Positions 19,362 to 29,985 of a stretch of DNA of 64,000 nt are shown here, in pieces; positions within the stretch are counted from its first letter, which is position 1, and each line of letters opens with the position of its first letter. The notes below the pieces were generated by a model, which saw nothing but the letters and a program-made list of their open reading frames with translations, did no database searches and had not been told where the DNA came from. The stretch spans positions 310,001-374,000 of the forward strand of contig NZ_CP044989.1 in assembly GCF_009017495.1 (NCBI RefSeq). The letters run 5' to 3'. The translations under genes and the position numbers were made by a program. The stretch is from Deinococcus sp. AJ005. Lineage in GTDB: Bacteria; Deinococcota; Deinococci; Deinococcales; Deinococcaceae.

Positions 19362-20558
19362 CTATGCCGTCTCGGCTCCAAAGGCCAGATACAGCCGCGC
19401 CAGCAGCGCCGGATCACTCAGCCGCCCGCCCAGCACTTCCTCGGCGCGGCGCAGGCGGTAACGCAGGGTGTTGACGTGAATCTCCAGCGCGAGGGCCAGC
19501 TCGGCCAGCGTTCCCCGGTGGGCCAGGTAAGCCCGCAGGGTGTCGGCAGTTCGGCCATCGTCGTTCAGGGCCGCGAGTTGTGCGCCGATCTGCGCGGCCA
19601 GGGTGTCCAGGCGACCTTCTGAAAGCAGCGCGTGCAGGGCGTCCAGGTCATGAAAGATGCTGTGGCCCCGCGCCTGCCGGGTGGCTGCCAGGGCCTGCCG
19701 CGCCTCTCCAAAGGCCCGCTGCACCGTCTCCAGGAGCTTGCGCGTGCCGCCCGGATGCCTGCCGCTGACGCCCAGGCGCACGTCCAGCGCCGTGGAAGCA
19801 GTGAGGGCCAGATGCAGTTCTCGCGCCTCGCGGGGCAGGTCCAGTGTGGTCCACAGCCACACCGCCTGCCCGCCCCGCACGGTGGCGTGGCCCACCAGTC
19901 GCCGCTCACTGAAATAGCCTTCACCCACGGCAGCCAGCAGGTCCAGCGCCTGATCCTGAGTGGGCGTGCCGGGGGGGAGGGTGGCCACGGCCAGCGCGAA
20001 GGCTTCCTGCCCCAGCCTGTCTGAACCGCTGGCCTCTTGCCCGGAGAGCAGCGCGTCCAGCATCCTCTCCCCCACCCGCCGCCGCGCTGCCCCCGCCGCT
20101 GCCGAACGCAGGCGGGCCAGAAGGGCGTATTCAGCCAGCACGGGAATCAGGGCCTGCCACGGGGCCGGGAGGGCGACGGTCAGCGTCCCAACGTGGCGTT
20201 CGTGGTGGTCCAGGCGTGTGGTTTCCGTCGGTCCGGCGGCCCGGCCAGCCGAGGCAACCGTGTCTCCCCAACTGGCCCGGATCTCTGCGAAGCCTCCAGT
20301 CCAGTTGACCGTCAGTTCCACCAGTTCACGCTCGGGCTGGGGCGACATGGCCGCGCCGCGCAGCGCACCCAGCAGGGTGGGCAGGCCAATACTCTGGAGT
20401 GCCGCCAAAGCCAGCGTGGCCTGTGCCGCCGCCTCTACCTCTGAACGCGGCAGATGGGGAAGGAGACGAACGGCCTCGTCCACTGTCGTGGAGGCTGCCC
20501 CGTCATCTGCATCAGCCTCCAGACCAAGTCGCAGGCGAACTTCACCGAGGGTTGACAT
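19362..20558 (-). CDS. PucR/CdaR-type transcriptional regulator of the hpa cluster
   Basis: A 398-residue regulator. The C-terminus has the PucR helix-turn-helix (YLAHRGTLAELALALEIHVN, then TLRYRLRRAEEVLGGRL); the middle is a GGDEF-like degenerate domain and the N-terminus is a variable sensor. It lies divergent to hpaG with 115 bases between starts. The start at 20558 is chosen because a -10-like TATCTT lies exactly seven bases before the ATG, the leaderless pattern, and no ribosome site is present; the frame continues upstream to 20675 without similarity. Its role as activator of 4-hydroxyphenylacetate catabolism is inferred from position. Confidence 0.75.
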   Translation of the reverse strand: MSTLGEVRLRLGLEADADDGAASTTVDEAVRLLPHLPRSEVEAAAQATLALAALQSIGLPTLLGALRGAAMSPQPERELVELTVNWTGGFAEIRASWGDTVASAGRAAGPTETTRLDHHERHVGTLTVALPAPWQALIPVLAEYALLARLRSAAAGAARRRVGERMLDALLSGQEASGSDRLGQEAFALAVATLPPGTPTQDQALDLLAAVGEGYFSERRLVGHATVRGGQAVWLWTTLDLPREARELHLALTASTALDVRLGVSGRHPGGTRKLLETVQRAFGEARQALAATRQARGHSIFHDLDALHALLSEGRLDTLAAQIGAQLAALNDDGRTADTLRAYLAHRGTLAELALALEIHVNTLRYRLRRAEEVLGGRLSDPALLARLYLAFGAETA

Positions 20559-20573
20559 TTGTTTAAAGATACA

Positions 20574-20642
20574 GGAATTGCCTCTGCAATCCACACTTTC
20601 TCCAACTCTCAGGCGGGCAGGAGTTCTATGCTGAACTAGAAC
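20574..20642. promoter_or_regulatory. Candidate control region between the PucR gene and hpaG
   Basis: Two dyads are visible: ATTGC-CTCT-GCAAT (20577-20590), upstream of the PucR-gene -10, and GTTCTA-8-TAGAAC (20623-20642), which overlaps a possible plus-strand -10 TATGCT (20627-20632) ahead of hpaG. Either could be the site for the PucR-type regulator. Confidence 0.4.
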
Positions 20643-20673
20643 CCATTTGCCGCCCCCTCTCCCCGGAGACCAC

Positions 20674-21474
<801 letters not shown>

Positions 21475-21478
21475 AAAG

Positions 21479-21518
21479 GTCTAAGAGTCTGAGAGTCTGA
21501 GGGTCTAAGGGTCTAAGG
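21479..21518 (+). repeat. Five tandem 8-base repeats
   Basis: Five consecutive units of GTCTRAGR (GTCTAAGA, GTCTGAGA, GTCTGAGG, GTCTAAGG, GTCTAAGG) lie five bases after the hpaG stop and 50 bases before hpaE. They are intergenic and not in a coding frame. Copy number is likely variable between strains. Confidence 0.9.
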
Positions 21519-21568
21519 ACACCCGTACCGCCTTCCATCACACATCAACCCCCATCTCAGGAGGTTCC

Positions 21569-23134
21569 ATGCCCCAGACCGCACCCCATCCAAACCATGA
21601 ACTTGCCACGAAACTCCGCGACAGCCGACTGAGCCAGGGCTTAAAGCACTTTATCGGCGGGCAGTGGACCGATTCGCACGGCGGCGAGACGTTTGAGACG
21701 CACTCGCCCGTGGACAACTCCGTGCTGACGATAGTTGCCAGCGGCGACGCCACCGACATTGATCTTGCCGCCCGCGCAGCCCACGACGCTTTCCAGATGT
21801 GGCGCGAGGTCAGTGGGCAGGAACGCAAGAAGATTCTGCACCGTGTGGCCAACTTGATTGAGGCCCGCGCACAGGAAATCGCCGTGCTGGAAAGCATTGA
21901 TACTGGGCAGGCCATCCGCTTCATGAAGTCGGCGGCGGCTCGCGGCGCGGACAACTTCCGTTTCTTCGCGGACCGTGCGCCCAGTGCGGCAGACGGTCAG
22001 AGCCTGCCTGCGCCCGGTTTCATCAATTACACATTGCGCCAGCCCATCGGCCCCGTTGGCGTGATTACCCCGTGGAACACGCCGTTCATGCTGTCCACCT
22101 GGAAGATTGCCCCCGCGCTGGCGGCGGGTTGCACGGTGGTCCACAAGCCCGCCGAGTGGAGTCCAGTCACCGCTACGCTGCTGGCCGAGATCATGGACGA
22201 GGCGGGGCTACCGAAAGGCGTGCATAACCTCGTCCACGGCTTCGGCGAGAGCGCGGGCAAGGCGCTGACTGAGCATCCGCTGATCAAGGCGGTGGCCTTC
22301 GTGGGCGAGACCACCACGGGCAGCCACATCATGCGGCAGGGGGCCGACACCCTCAAGCGCGTGCATTTTGAGCTGGGAGGAAAGAATCCAGTCGTCGTTT
22401 TTGATGACGCCGATCTGGAGAAGGCGCTGGACGCCGTGGTGTTCATGATCTACAGCCTGAACGGCGAACGCTGCACCAGCAGCAGCCGCGTGCTGATTCA
22501 GGACGGCATCTACGACGATTTCACCGCCCGCATCGCCGAGCGCGCGAAGAACATCCGCGTGGGCGATCCGCTGGACCCCGAAACTGAGGTCGGCCCCCTC
22601 GTTCACCCCCGCCACTTTGAAAAGGTCATGGGCTATTTCGATCAGGCGAGAAAAGACGGTGCGACGATTGCTGCTGGGGGCGAACGCGTCGGCCAGGAGG
22701 GTAATTTCGTCTCCCCCACCCTGTTCACCGCCGCCCGCAATGACATGAAAATCGCGCAAGAGGAAATCTTCGGCCCGGTGCTGACCGCCATTCCCTTCAC
22801 GGATGAGGCGGACGCTCTGGCCCTCGCCAACGACGTGCAATACGGGCTGGCCGGCTACCTGTGGACCAACGACCTGACCCGCGCCCACCGCTTCGCGCAG
22901 GGGTTGGAGGCGGGCATGATCTGGGTCAACTCCGAGAATGTGCGGCACCTGCCCACGCCCTTTGGCGGCGTGAAAAACAGCGGTATCGGGCGCGATGGCG
23001 GCGATTACAGCTTCGAGTTCTACATGGAAACCAAGAACATCGCCATCTCGCTGGGAACGCACAAGACGGCGCGGCTGGGGGTGGGGAAGCCGCAGCCAGA
23101 GCGGGATGGAGTGGATGGGCGGTTGGCAGAATGA
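21569..23134 (+). CDS. hpaE: 5-carboxymethyl-2-hydroxymuconate semialdehyde dehydrogenase
   Basis: A 521-residue aldehyde dehydrogenase. The catalytic Cys302 is in NGERCTSSSR and the general base Glu268 in FELGGKNP; the NAD-binding VAFVGETTTG and PWNTPFML motifs are present. In the hpa pathway this enzyme oxidises the ring-cleavage semialdehyde to 5-carboxymethyl-2-hydroxymuconate using NAD. The 25 or so residues before the fold starts (LKHFIGGQW) are a slightly long N-terminus. The ATG follows CAGGAGG at good spacing. The stop overlaps the SUKH gene start (ATGA). The assignment to HpaE rather than another dehydrogenase rests on closeness of motif context and on hpaB, D, H and I nearby. Confidence 0.88.
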   Translation: MPQTAPHPNHELATKLRDSRLSQGLKHFIGGQWTDSHGGETFETHSPVDNSVLTIVASGDATDIDLAARAAHDAFQMWREVSGQERKKILHRVANLIEARAQEIAVLESIDTGQAIRFMKSAAARGADNFRFFADRAPSAADGQSLPAPGFINYTLRQPIGPVGVITPWNTPFMLSTWKIAPALAAGCTVVHKPAEWSPVTATLLAEIMDEAGLPKGVHNLVHGFGESAGKALTEHPLIKAVAFVGETTTGSHIMRQGADTLKRVHFELGGKNPVVVFDDADLEKALDAVVFMIYSLNGERCTSSSRVLIQDGIYDDFTARIAERAKNIRVGDPLDPETEVGPLVHPRHFEKVMGYFDQARKDGATIAAGGERVGQEGNFVSPTLFTAARNDMKIAQEEIFGPVLTAIPFTDEADALALANDVQYGLAGYLWTNDLTRAHRFAQGLEAGMIWVNSENVRHLPTPFGGVKNSGIGRDGGDYSFEFYMETKNIAISLGTHKTARLGVGKPQPERDGVDGRLAE

Positions 23135-23769
23135 CAAAAAATCAGCCTGCTGCGACATATATACAACAATTCTGGAATGAGTTTGAGCAGTGGATTTTAA
23201 GCCAGGAAGACGGTGAAGATGTGCTTGAACTCTTGTTGCCTGGGGCCAGTCAGTCTGAACTAAATCAGGCTGAACACGCACTGGAATTCGCTCTGCCAGT
23301 TGATTTCCGTGAATTCTATTCCCGACACAATGGCGCTCATTTCTGGCCCGACGAGGAAGAGCTACTGACCCTTGAGAACGCACTGAGCGAGACGATGATG
23401 CGTCGTAGCGCCGTTGCCAAGCAAGCTGATTTGCAGGCTGGTGAAACCGATCTGGATGAAAATGGCGTTTTTCAAACTTGGTGGCATAAGCGTTGGCTGT
23501 TGTTCATTCGCGATGGCGGGGGAAATGGCGTCGCTATCCAATGTGGCGCTCCGGAGAGCAGCGGACAGGTGATCTATGTAGATCACGAGACAGGCCAGCC
23601 GAGCAGCGAGTCAAGTCTCTCAAATTATCTTGAGGGGATTGTGGCATTGATTCGTCAGGATTGGTATGTAGTCAAAGACGGAACTGTTATGTCTCGCGAA
23701 CTACTGGACGAAGACGATGAAGATTATGCTGAGGATTTAGATTCCTGGCTTGAAATGCGGTCCACATAA
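23131..23769 (+). CDS. SUKH (SMI1/KNR4)-domain protein
   Basis: A 212-residue acidic protein with a SMI1/KNR4 fold: an N-terminal helical region ([16 protein letters not shown]), the conserved [20 protein letters not shown] and [13 protein letters not shown], and later [13 protein letters not shown] proteins often serve as immunity proteins to polymorphic toxins or as glucan-synthesis regulators, but many have no known role. It overlaps the hpaE stop (ATGA) and is followed by hpaB, so it is embedded in the catabolic operon. Base composition and codon use look more AT-rich than its neighbours, suggesting a separate origin. It has no obvious part in 4-hydroxyphenylacetate degradation, and no toxin gene is adjacent. 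Confidence 0.75.
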   Translation: MTKNQPAATYIQQFWNEFEQWILSQEDGEDVLELLLPGASQSELNQAEHALEFALPVDFREFYSRHNGAHFWPDEEELLTLENALSETMMRRSAVAKQADLQAGETDLDENGVFQTWWHKRWLLFIRDGGGNGVAIQCGAPESSGQVIYVDHETGQPSSESSLSNYLEGIVALIRQDWYVVKDGTVMSRELLDEDDEDYAEDLDSWLEMRST

Positions 23770-23806
23770 GTCTATTAATTTTTTAAATAGAAAGGAGAAC
23801 CCCCAT

Positions 23807-25292
<1,486 letters not shown>

Positions 25293-25300
<8 letters not shown>

Positions 25301-26273
25301 AGCAAGCCAGATGCCCAACCTGATCCGTATCGCGCACGCGGTGTTCACGGTCAAGAGTCTGGAGGCGAGCCGCGAGTTTTACGTGGACCTGCTGGGTATG
25401 AACGTCCTCCACGAGGAGCCGGGGACGCTGTACCTGCGCGGTGTGGAAGACCGGGAGTGGACGCTGAAGCTGGAGGAGAAAGGCACGTCCACCGTGCGGC
25501 ATCTTGCCTACCGCGTGAACGGCGAGGCCGATTTGGACGCGCTGGTGGCGCTGGCTGAGCGCGAGGGTCTCCCCTACCGCTGGGAGGAGGAGTTGGACCG
25601 TCCGCGCCTGCTGCGGATGCAGGATCCCTTCGACATTCCAGTGGCCTTTTACCATGTCAGCCAGAAGTATCCGTGGTTGTTGCAAGACTTCCACCTGCAT
25701 CGGGGGCCGGGACTGCAACGTGTCGATCACGTCAACGTGATGGTGCCGGACGTGGAAAAGACTATGCGCTGGTACATGGACACCCTGGGCTTCCGCCTGT
25801 CCGAGTACACCGTGGACGAGCAGGAACGCTACTGGGCGGCCTGGATTCAGCGGCGCGGCGGCGTGCATGATCTGGCCCTGACCAATGGCCCCGGCCCCCG
25901 CCTGCATCACTGGGCCTACTGGATGCCCGACGCCATGTCCATCCTGCGAACCTGCGACATTCTGGCGGGGGCGCGGCAACCCGAACGCATTGAGCGGGGG
26001 CCGGGGCGGCATGGCGTCTCCAACGCGTTTTTCCTGTATATCCGTGACCCGGATGGCCACCGCATTGAGCTGTATACCTCCGATTACATTACGGTGGACC
26101 CCGACTTTGAACCGATTCGCTGGCTGCGCGACGATCCCCGGCGGCAGACGTTGTGGGGGGCCAGAACGCCGCGCAGTTGGTTCGAGGAAGCCTCGGAGAT
26201 GGAGGCGTTTGACGGCGGAACAGTGCAGCCAGTGGCAGGAGAATTGACGGGCATTCCCGTGCATGTGATCTGA
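25293..26273 (+). CDS. hpaD: 3,4-dihydroxyphenylacetate 2,3-dioxygenase (VOC-type extradiol)
   Basis: A 326-residue extradiol dioxygenase with two vicinal-oxygen-chelate domains. The metal ligands sit in the second domain: His in [12 protein letters not shown], His in [10 protein letters not shown] and Glu in [10 protein letters not shown]. It opens the homoprotocatechuate ring using Fe or Mn and O2. The chosen ATG at 25293 overlaps the end of hpaB by eight bases; an ATG at 25311 (MPNLIRIAH) is an alternative. It is the manganese/iron VOC type seen in Gram-positive and Deinococcus-group bacteria rather than the unrelated enterobacterial HpaD. A terminator follows at 26281. Confidence 0.88.
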
Positions 26274-26280
26274 CTGCTGG

Positions 26281-26312
26281 GAGGCCGAAAGGGGGCAGTC
26301 CCCTTCGGCCTC
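26281..26312 (+). terminator. Hairpin after hpaD
   Basis: GAGGCCGAA and GGGG pair with CCCC and TTCGGCCTC around a short loop, with one bulged A. It lies eight bases after the hpaD stop. There is no strong T-run, so it may be a weak terminator or an RNA-processing site before the downstream genes. Confidence 0.55.
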
Positions 26313-26392
26313 TCGCCACCCTTGTAAAACGATTCAGTTGAAGTCGTTATGATGGGGCCAAACACCGTCTTAGCCCATCCACAGGAGGCTCC

Positions 26393-27496
26393 ATGTCCCG
26401 TTCCACGACTGACTCTTCTTCCCAGTACACTCCTGCCCTGATTGTTCGTCAGGCGTCGCCGCCCAATTTGGAAACCCCCTTCTACGCGCTGGACGGACGG
26501 CTGACCCCGCAACCCAGTCATTATGTCCGCAGCCATTTTCCTGTGCCGTCCCTGGACGCACAGACGTGGCGCTTGGAGGTGGGCGGCGGGGTGGCCTCTC
26601 CCCTGTCGCTGTCTCTGGAGGAATTGCGGGCCATGCCGTCCCACACGCTGAGTGCCACGATGGAATGCGCGGGCAACGGGCGGGTTTACCTGTCGCCGCG
26701 TATGCCGGGGGTGCAGTGGGATCTGGGCGCAGTGGGAACGGCGGAATGGACTGGGGTGCTGCTGCGCGACGTGCTGGAGCGGGCCGGGATTCAAGGTGGG
26801 GCATTGGAAGTGGTTCTGGAGGGGGCCGATAAGGGAACGCTGACCGATCCGGGCCGCACCCCCGGCGAGATTCGCTACGCCCGCAGTGTGCCGCTGGCAA
26901 AGGCGCAAGGCGACGTGCTGCTGGCCTACGCCATGAACGGGCAGCCGCTGACGCCGGATCATGGCTTTCCACTGCGGGCCGTGGTGCCGGGCTGGTATGG
27001 GATGGCCGCAGTAAAATGGCTTTCCACTTTGCACGTCACGGACACGCCGTACCAGGGCTTCTTTCAGACCATTGATTACAGTTACTGGCAACAGCGGGAT
27101 GGCCTCTCGCCGCAGATGGTCCCCATGACCGCCATGCAGGTCAAGGCGCAGATTGCCCGCCCTGCCCCGCACGGCAGCGTGACGGCGGGCCGCGTTTCCG
27201 AAATCATCGGCACAGCATGGACGGGTGAGGGCGACGTGACGCGGGTGGAGGTCAGCACAGACGGCGGCCAAACATGGGCCAATGCGGAATTTCTGGACCC
27301 ATCCGAACCGCACATCTGGCGCAGATGGAGATTGGAATGGCACACGCCCCAGCAGCCCGGACGCGTCACGCTGATGGCCCGCGCCACCGATTCGGCAGGC
27401 CGCACCCAGACGGAGGGCCACGACGCTGGACGGGGCGGCTACATGATCAACTTTCCGCTGCCCATCATGGTTTACGTCAAGGCTGAGGAGTTGTGA
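26393..27496 (+). CDS. Sulfite oxidase-family molybdopterin oxidoreductase
   Basis: A 367-residue protein with the sulfite oxidase molybdopterin domain (residues 30-240). MECAGNGR carries the Cys that ligates molybdenum, and [15 protein letters not shown] [17 protein letters not shown] and the dimerisation domain ([19 protein letters not shown] segment) follow. There is no twin-arginine signal peptide and no haem domain, so it is probably cytoplasmic. The ATG follows CAGGAGG. Its stop overlaps the hpaH start, so it is translationally linked to the catabolic genes although the known hpa pathway needs no molybdoenzyme. It may oxidise sulfite or another small compound, or act in a side branch; the substrate is open. 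Confidence 0.85.
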   Translation: MSRSTTDSSSQYTPALIVRQASPPNLETPFYALDGRLTPQPSHYVRSHFPVPSLDAQTWRLEVGGGVASPLSLSLEELRAMPSHTLSATMECAGNGRVYLSPRMPGVQWDLGAVGTAEWTGVLLRDVLERAGIQGGALEVVLEGADKGTLTDPGRTPGEIRYARSVPLAKAQGDVLLAYAMNGQPLTPDHGFPLRAVVPGWYGMAAVKWLSTLHVTDTPYQGFFQTIDYSYWQQRDGLSPQMVPMTAMQVKAQIARPAPHGSVTAGRVSEIIGTAWTGEGDVTRVEVSTDGGQTWANAEFLDPSEPHIWRRWRLEWHTPQQPGRVTLMARATDSAGRTQTEGHDAGRGGYMINFPLPIMVYVKAEEL

Positions 27497-28341
27497 CCAC
27501 ACCCGAACGCGTGATTCCAGACGCTGACTTGACGAATCTGGCCGCTGAACTGGAGGGCGCTGAGACCAGCGGTGTGCAGATCGCCCCTTTCTCCGAACGC
27601 TATCCAGGCATGACCTTTGCCGATGCCTACGCGGTGCAGCGGGCCTGGGTGGGCCTCAAGCTGGACGCGGGCAGACGGGTGCGCGGCCACAAGATTGGGC
27701 TGACCTCGCGGGCCATGCAACTGGCCTCGCAGATCACCGAGCCGGATTACGGCACGTTGCTGGACAGCATGTTCTACGAGCCGAATGGCGACATTCCACT
27801 GTCCGATTTCGTTGCGCCCAAAGTGGAGGTGGAATTGGCCTTCCTCCTCAAAGACGATTTACAGGGGCCAGGAGTGACGCTGTTTGACGTGCTGCGGGCC
27901 ACTGAATACGTCACCCCCGCTGCCGAGATCATTGACGCACGCATCCAGCGGGTCAGTGTCGCGACGGGCAAACCGCGCCGGGTCTTCGACACCATCAGCG
28001 ACAATGCGGCCAACGCTGGGATTATCGTGGGCGGCAACGCGGTCAGGCCGGACGCCCTGGACCTGCGCTGGGCAGCGGCGCTATGCATCCGTAACGGCGT
28101 GATCGAAGAAACGGGGGTGGCGGCAGGGGTACTGGGGCATCCAGCGCAGGGCATCGCCTGGCTAGCGAACCGTCTGGCCCCGCATGGCGAGGATCTGAAG
28201 GCTGGAGAACTGGTCCTGTCAGGCTCATTCACGCGCCCGGTGGATATCGCTTCGGGGGACGTGTTTACCTTTGATTACGGACCTCTGGGCACATTTTCGT
28301 GCCGTTTCGCCGGACAGGCGCGTGGAGCAACTCATGGCTGA
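27493..28341 (+). CDS. hpaH: 2-oxo-hept-4-ene-1,7-dioate hydratase
   Basis: A 282-residue FAA-fold hydratase of the HpaH/MhpD group. Characteristic segments are [24 protein letters not shown], the metal-binding [11 protein letters not shown], and [14 protein letters not shown]. It adds water to 2-oxo-hept-4-ene-1,7-dioate to give 4-hydroxy-2-oxoheptanedioate. The GTG start overlaps the molybdoenzyme stop, and its own stop overlaps hpaI by eight bases. Closely similar hydratases act in catechol meta-cleavage; hpaB, D, E, G and I nearby favour the homoprotocatechuate pathway. Confidence 0.88.
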   Translation: MTTPERVIPDADLTNLAAELEGAETSGVQIAPFSERYPGMTFADAYAVQRAWVGLKLDAGRRVRGHKIGLTSRAMQLASQITEPDYGTLLDSMFYEPNGDIPLSDFVAPKVEVELAFLLKDDLQGPGVTLFDVLRATEYVTPAAEIIDARIQRVSVATGKPRRVFDTISDNAANAGIIVGGNAVRPDALDLRWAAALCIRNGVIEETGVAAGVLGHPAQGIAWLANRLAPHGEDLKAGELVLSGSFTRPVDIASGDVFTFDYGPLGTFSCRFAGQARGATHG

Positions 28342-29101
28342 AAACACGTTCAAAACAGCTCTCCAACGTGGCGATCCCCTTTACGGTTTGTGGCTGGCAC
28401 TGGCCGATTCCTATAGCGCTGAGGTCTGTGCCGGGGCAGGCTTTGACTGGTTGCTGATCGATAACGAACACGCGCCCAATGACCTCCGCAGCACGCTGGC
28501 GAGTTTGCAGGTGCTGGCCGCGTACCCAGCGGTGACTCCGCTGGTGCGTCCGCCCGTGGGCGATGCGGTGGGCATCAAGCGACTGCTGGACATCGGCGCA
28601 CGCAACATCCTGATCCCGATGGTGGAAAGCCCTGAACAGGCGCGCGAACTGGTCTCCGCCACCCGCTATCCGCCGCGCGGCGTACGCGGTGTGGGTGCAT
28701 CGTTGGCCCGTGCCAGCGGCTTCGGGCGGGACGCCGCCTACCTGAATCACGCGGACGATGGCGTCTGCTTACTGCTTCAAATTGAGTCCAGAGCAGGACT
28801 GGAGGCTCTGGCCGAGATCGCGGCGGTGGACGGTGTGGACGGCGTGTTCATCGGCCCGGCTGACCTCGCAGCCTCGTTCGGGCAACTGGGAAACCCTGGT
28901 CACGCGGATGTTCAGAACGCCATCAGGGACGCAGCGACGCAAATCCGGAGGGCGGGGAAGGCGGCCGGCATCCTCTCCACCGATGAAGCGCAGGCCCACA
29001 CCTATCTGGAATGGGGCTACACGTTCGTCGCCGTAGGAACGGACGTGACGCTACTTTCTCGCGCCAGTACGGCATTGGCGGCGCGTTTCAAGAAGAGTTG
29101 A
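28334..29101 (+). CDS. hpaI: 4-hydroxy-2-oxoheptanedioate aldolase
   Basis: A 255-residue class II aldolase of the HpcH/HpaI family. [15 protein letters not shown] holds the catalytic His and an acidic residue, and the metal ligands are in [10 protein letters not shown] (Glu) and [10 protein letters not shown] (Asp). It splits 4-hydroxy-2-oxoheptanedioate into pyruvate and succinate semialdehyde, the last step of the pathway. The ATG at 28334 overlaps the hpaH stop by eight bases. The TGA stop shares its last base with the start of a 30-base palindrome. Confidence 0.9.
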   Translation: MAENTFKTALQRGDPLYGLWLALADSYSAEVCAGAGFDWLLIDNEHAPNDLRSTLASLQVLAAYPAVTPLVRPPVGDAVGIKRLLDIGARNILIPMVESPEQARELVSATRYPPRGVRGVGASLARASGFGRDAAYLNHADDGVCLLLQIESRAGLEALAEIAAVDGVDGVFIGPADLAASFGQLGNPGHADVQNAIRDAATQIRRAGKAAGILSTDEAQAHTYLEWGYTFVAVGTDVTLLSRASTALAARFKKS

Positions 29102-29130
29102 AAGTTGCTCGTCACGTGACGAGCAACTTT
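29101..29130. promoter_or_regulatory. 30-base perfect palindrome, second parS-like site or terminator
   Basis: Each arm reads AAAGTTGCTCGTCAC towards the centre. The inner 22 bases are identical to the palindrome at 17557. The centre is TCACGTGA. Here the right arm is followed by one more T (a run of four), so a bidirectional terminator after hpaI is possible. The exact recurrence of the core 11.5 kb from the first copy, with no sequence relation between the genes around them, favours a protein-binding site such as a centromere repeat. Confidence 0.5.
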
Positions 29131-29171
29131 TGCCCACGGTTGTCCCGGCCCGTGTCCACTACCCTGCGGCC

Positions 29172-29867
29172 ATGATCGTCGCCTTCGTCAACCCACAACC
29201 CACCCTCTACACCACGGACCCCACTGCCGAGCAGGAACGCACGGCGTCGGGCCTTTCCATGTTGCTCCAGCAGGCCGAACTGATTCCCGTGACCGGGCTG
29301 GACGAGGCCGAACTGCTGTCGGTTCCGGCGGCTTTCACCTCCTGGCAGATCCTGCGGCACGGCGCGGTGGTGATTGGCCCGGACGGGCTGGAGGACCCTG
29401 CGTGGCGGCGGCTGACGCTGGAAACGCAACGCCTTCGGGCGGAGGGCCTGCGGCTGGCCCACACGGCGGCCACGCATATCAGCCAGTTGGGGCAACTGGG
29501 GTTGGAGGTCACGCTGGAGGAGCATTCCGGCCTACCGCTGCTGGCGCGCTTGGTTCACCCATACGGGCTGGAACTGGCCCTGCTTCAGGCCGAGCGTGAG
29601 TTGCACGAGTGGCTGGACGGCGGCCCCTTCCAGGCAGATTTCCGGGTTCTCAACCAGGGCGAGAGCCTGACCCTGCTGCCGCGCGAACTGACCCCTGAAA
29701 GTGCCGTGAATTATGTGCTGGACCAGTTGCCCGCCGAGGTGACCCTGACCCTGGGTGTCAGCGCGCAGGAGGGCGACGCCGCCTTTCTGGCGCTGTGCGA
29801 TTACGCCATGATTCCCGGCGAGAGTGGGTGGCTCAGCCGGGCCGAGATCGCTGAGGACGAGGACTGA
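29172..29867 (+). CDS. HAD-fold protein lacking catalytic residues
   Basis: A 231-residue protein that follows the Cof/sucrose-phosphatase type of HAD fold: IVAFVNPQPTLYTTD at the start, ILRHGAVVIGPDGLEDPAW, and FLALCDYAMIPGESG near the end. The nucleophile motif DxDGT is replaced by NPQPT, so both catalytic Asp residues are gone. The usual Lys of motif III and the GDxxND of motif IV (here SAQEGD) are also altered. It is unlikely to be a phosphatase and may bind a sugar phosphate. The ATG at 29172 is chosen because the fold starts there. It lies just upstream of a GH15 enzyme, so a link to sugar or glucan metabolism is possible. Confidence 0.6.
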   Translation: MIVAFVNPQPTLYTTDPTAEQERTASGLSMLLQQAELIPVTGLDEAELLSVPAAFTSWQILRHGAVVIGPDGLEDPAWRRLTLETQRLRAEGLRLAHTAATHISQLGQLGLEVTLEEHSGLPLLARLVHPYGLELALLQAERELHEWLDGGPFQADFRVLNQGESLTLLPRELTPESAVNYVLDQLPAEVTLTLGVSAQEGDAAFLALCDYAMIPGESGWLSRAEIAEDED

Positions 29868-29985
29868 AGTTTGGAGAGCCGGGCGTGACTTGACCATCTG
29901 CCCAGCCACCCAAACTGGCATCTTCAGACCATCTGCGGGCCAGTCAGGCTCTAAAGTGCCCTGTGCCCCACAAGGACGAGACCGC

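Noticed and set aside
21479..21518. CRISPR-like array
   Set aside because: The units are eight bases long and directly adjacent with no spacers; this is a plain tandem repeat.
22208..23383. 391-codon minus-strand frame across hpaE and the SUKH gene
   Set aside because: No similarity and no ribosome site; the plus-strand genes explain the DNA.
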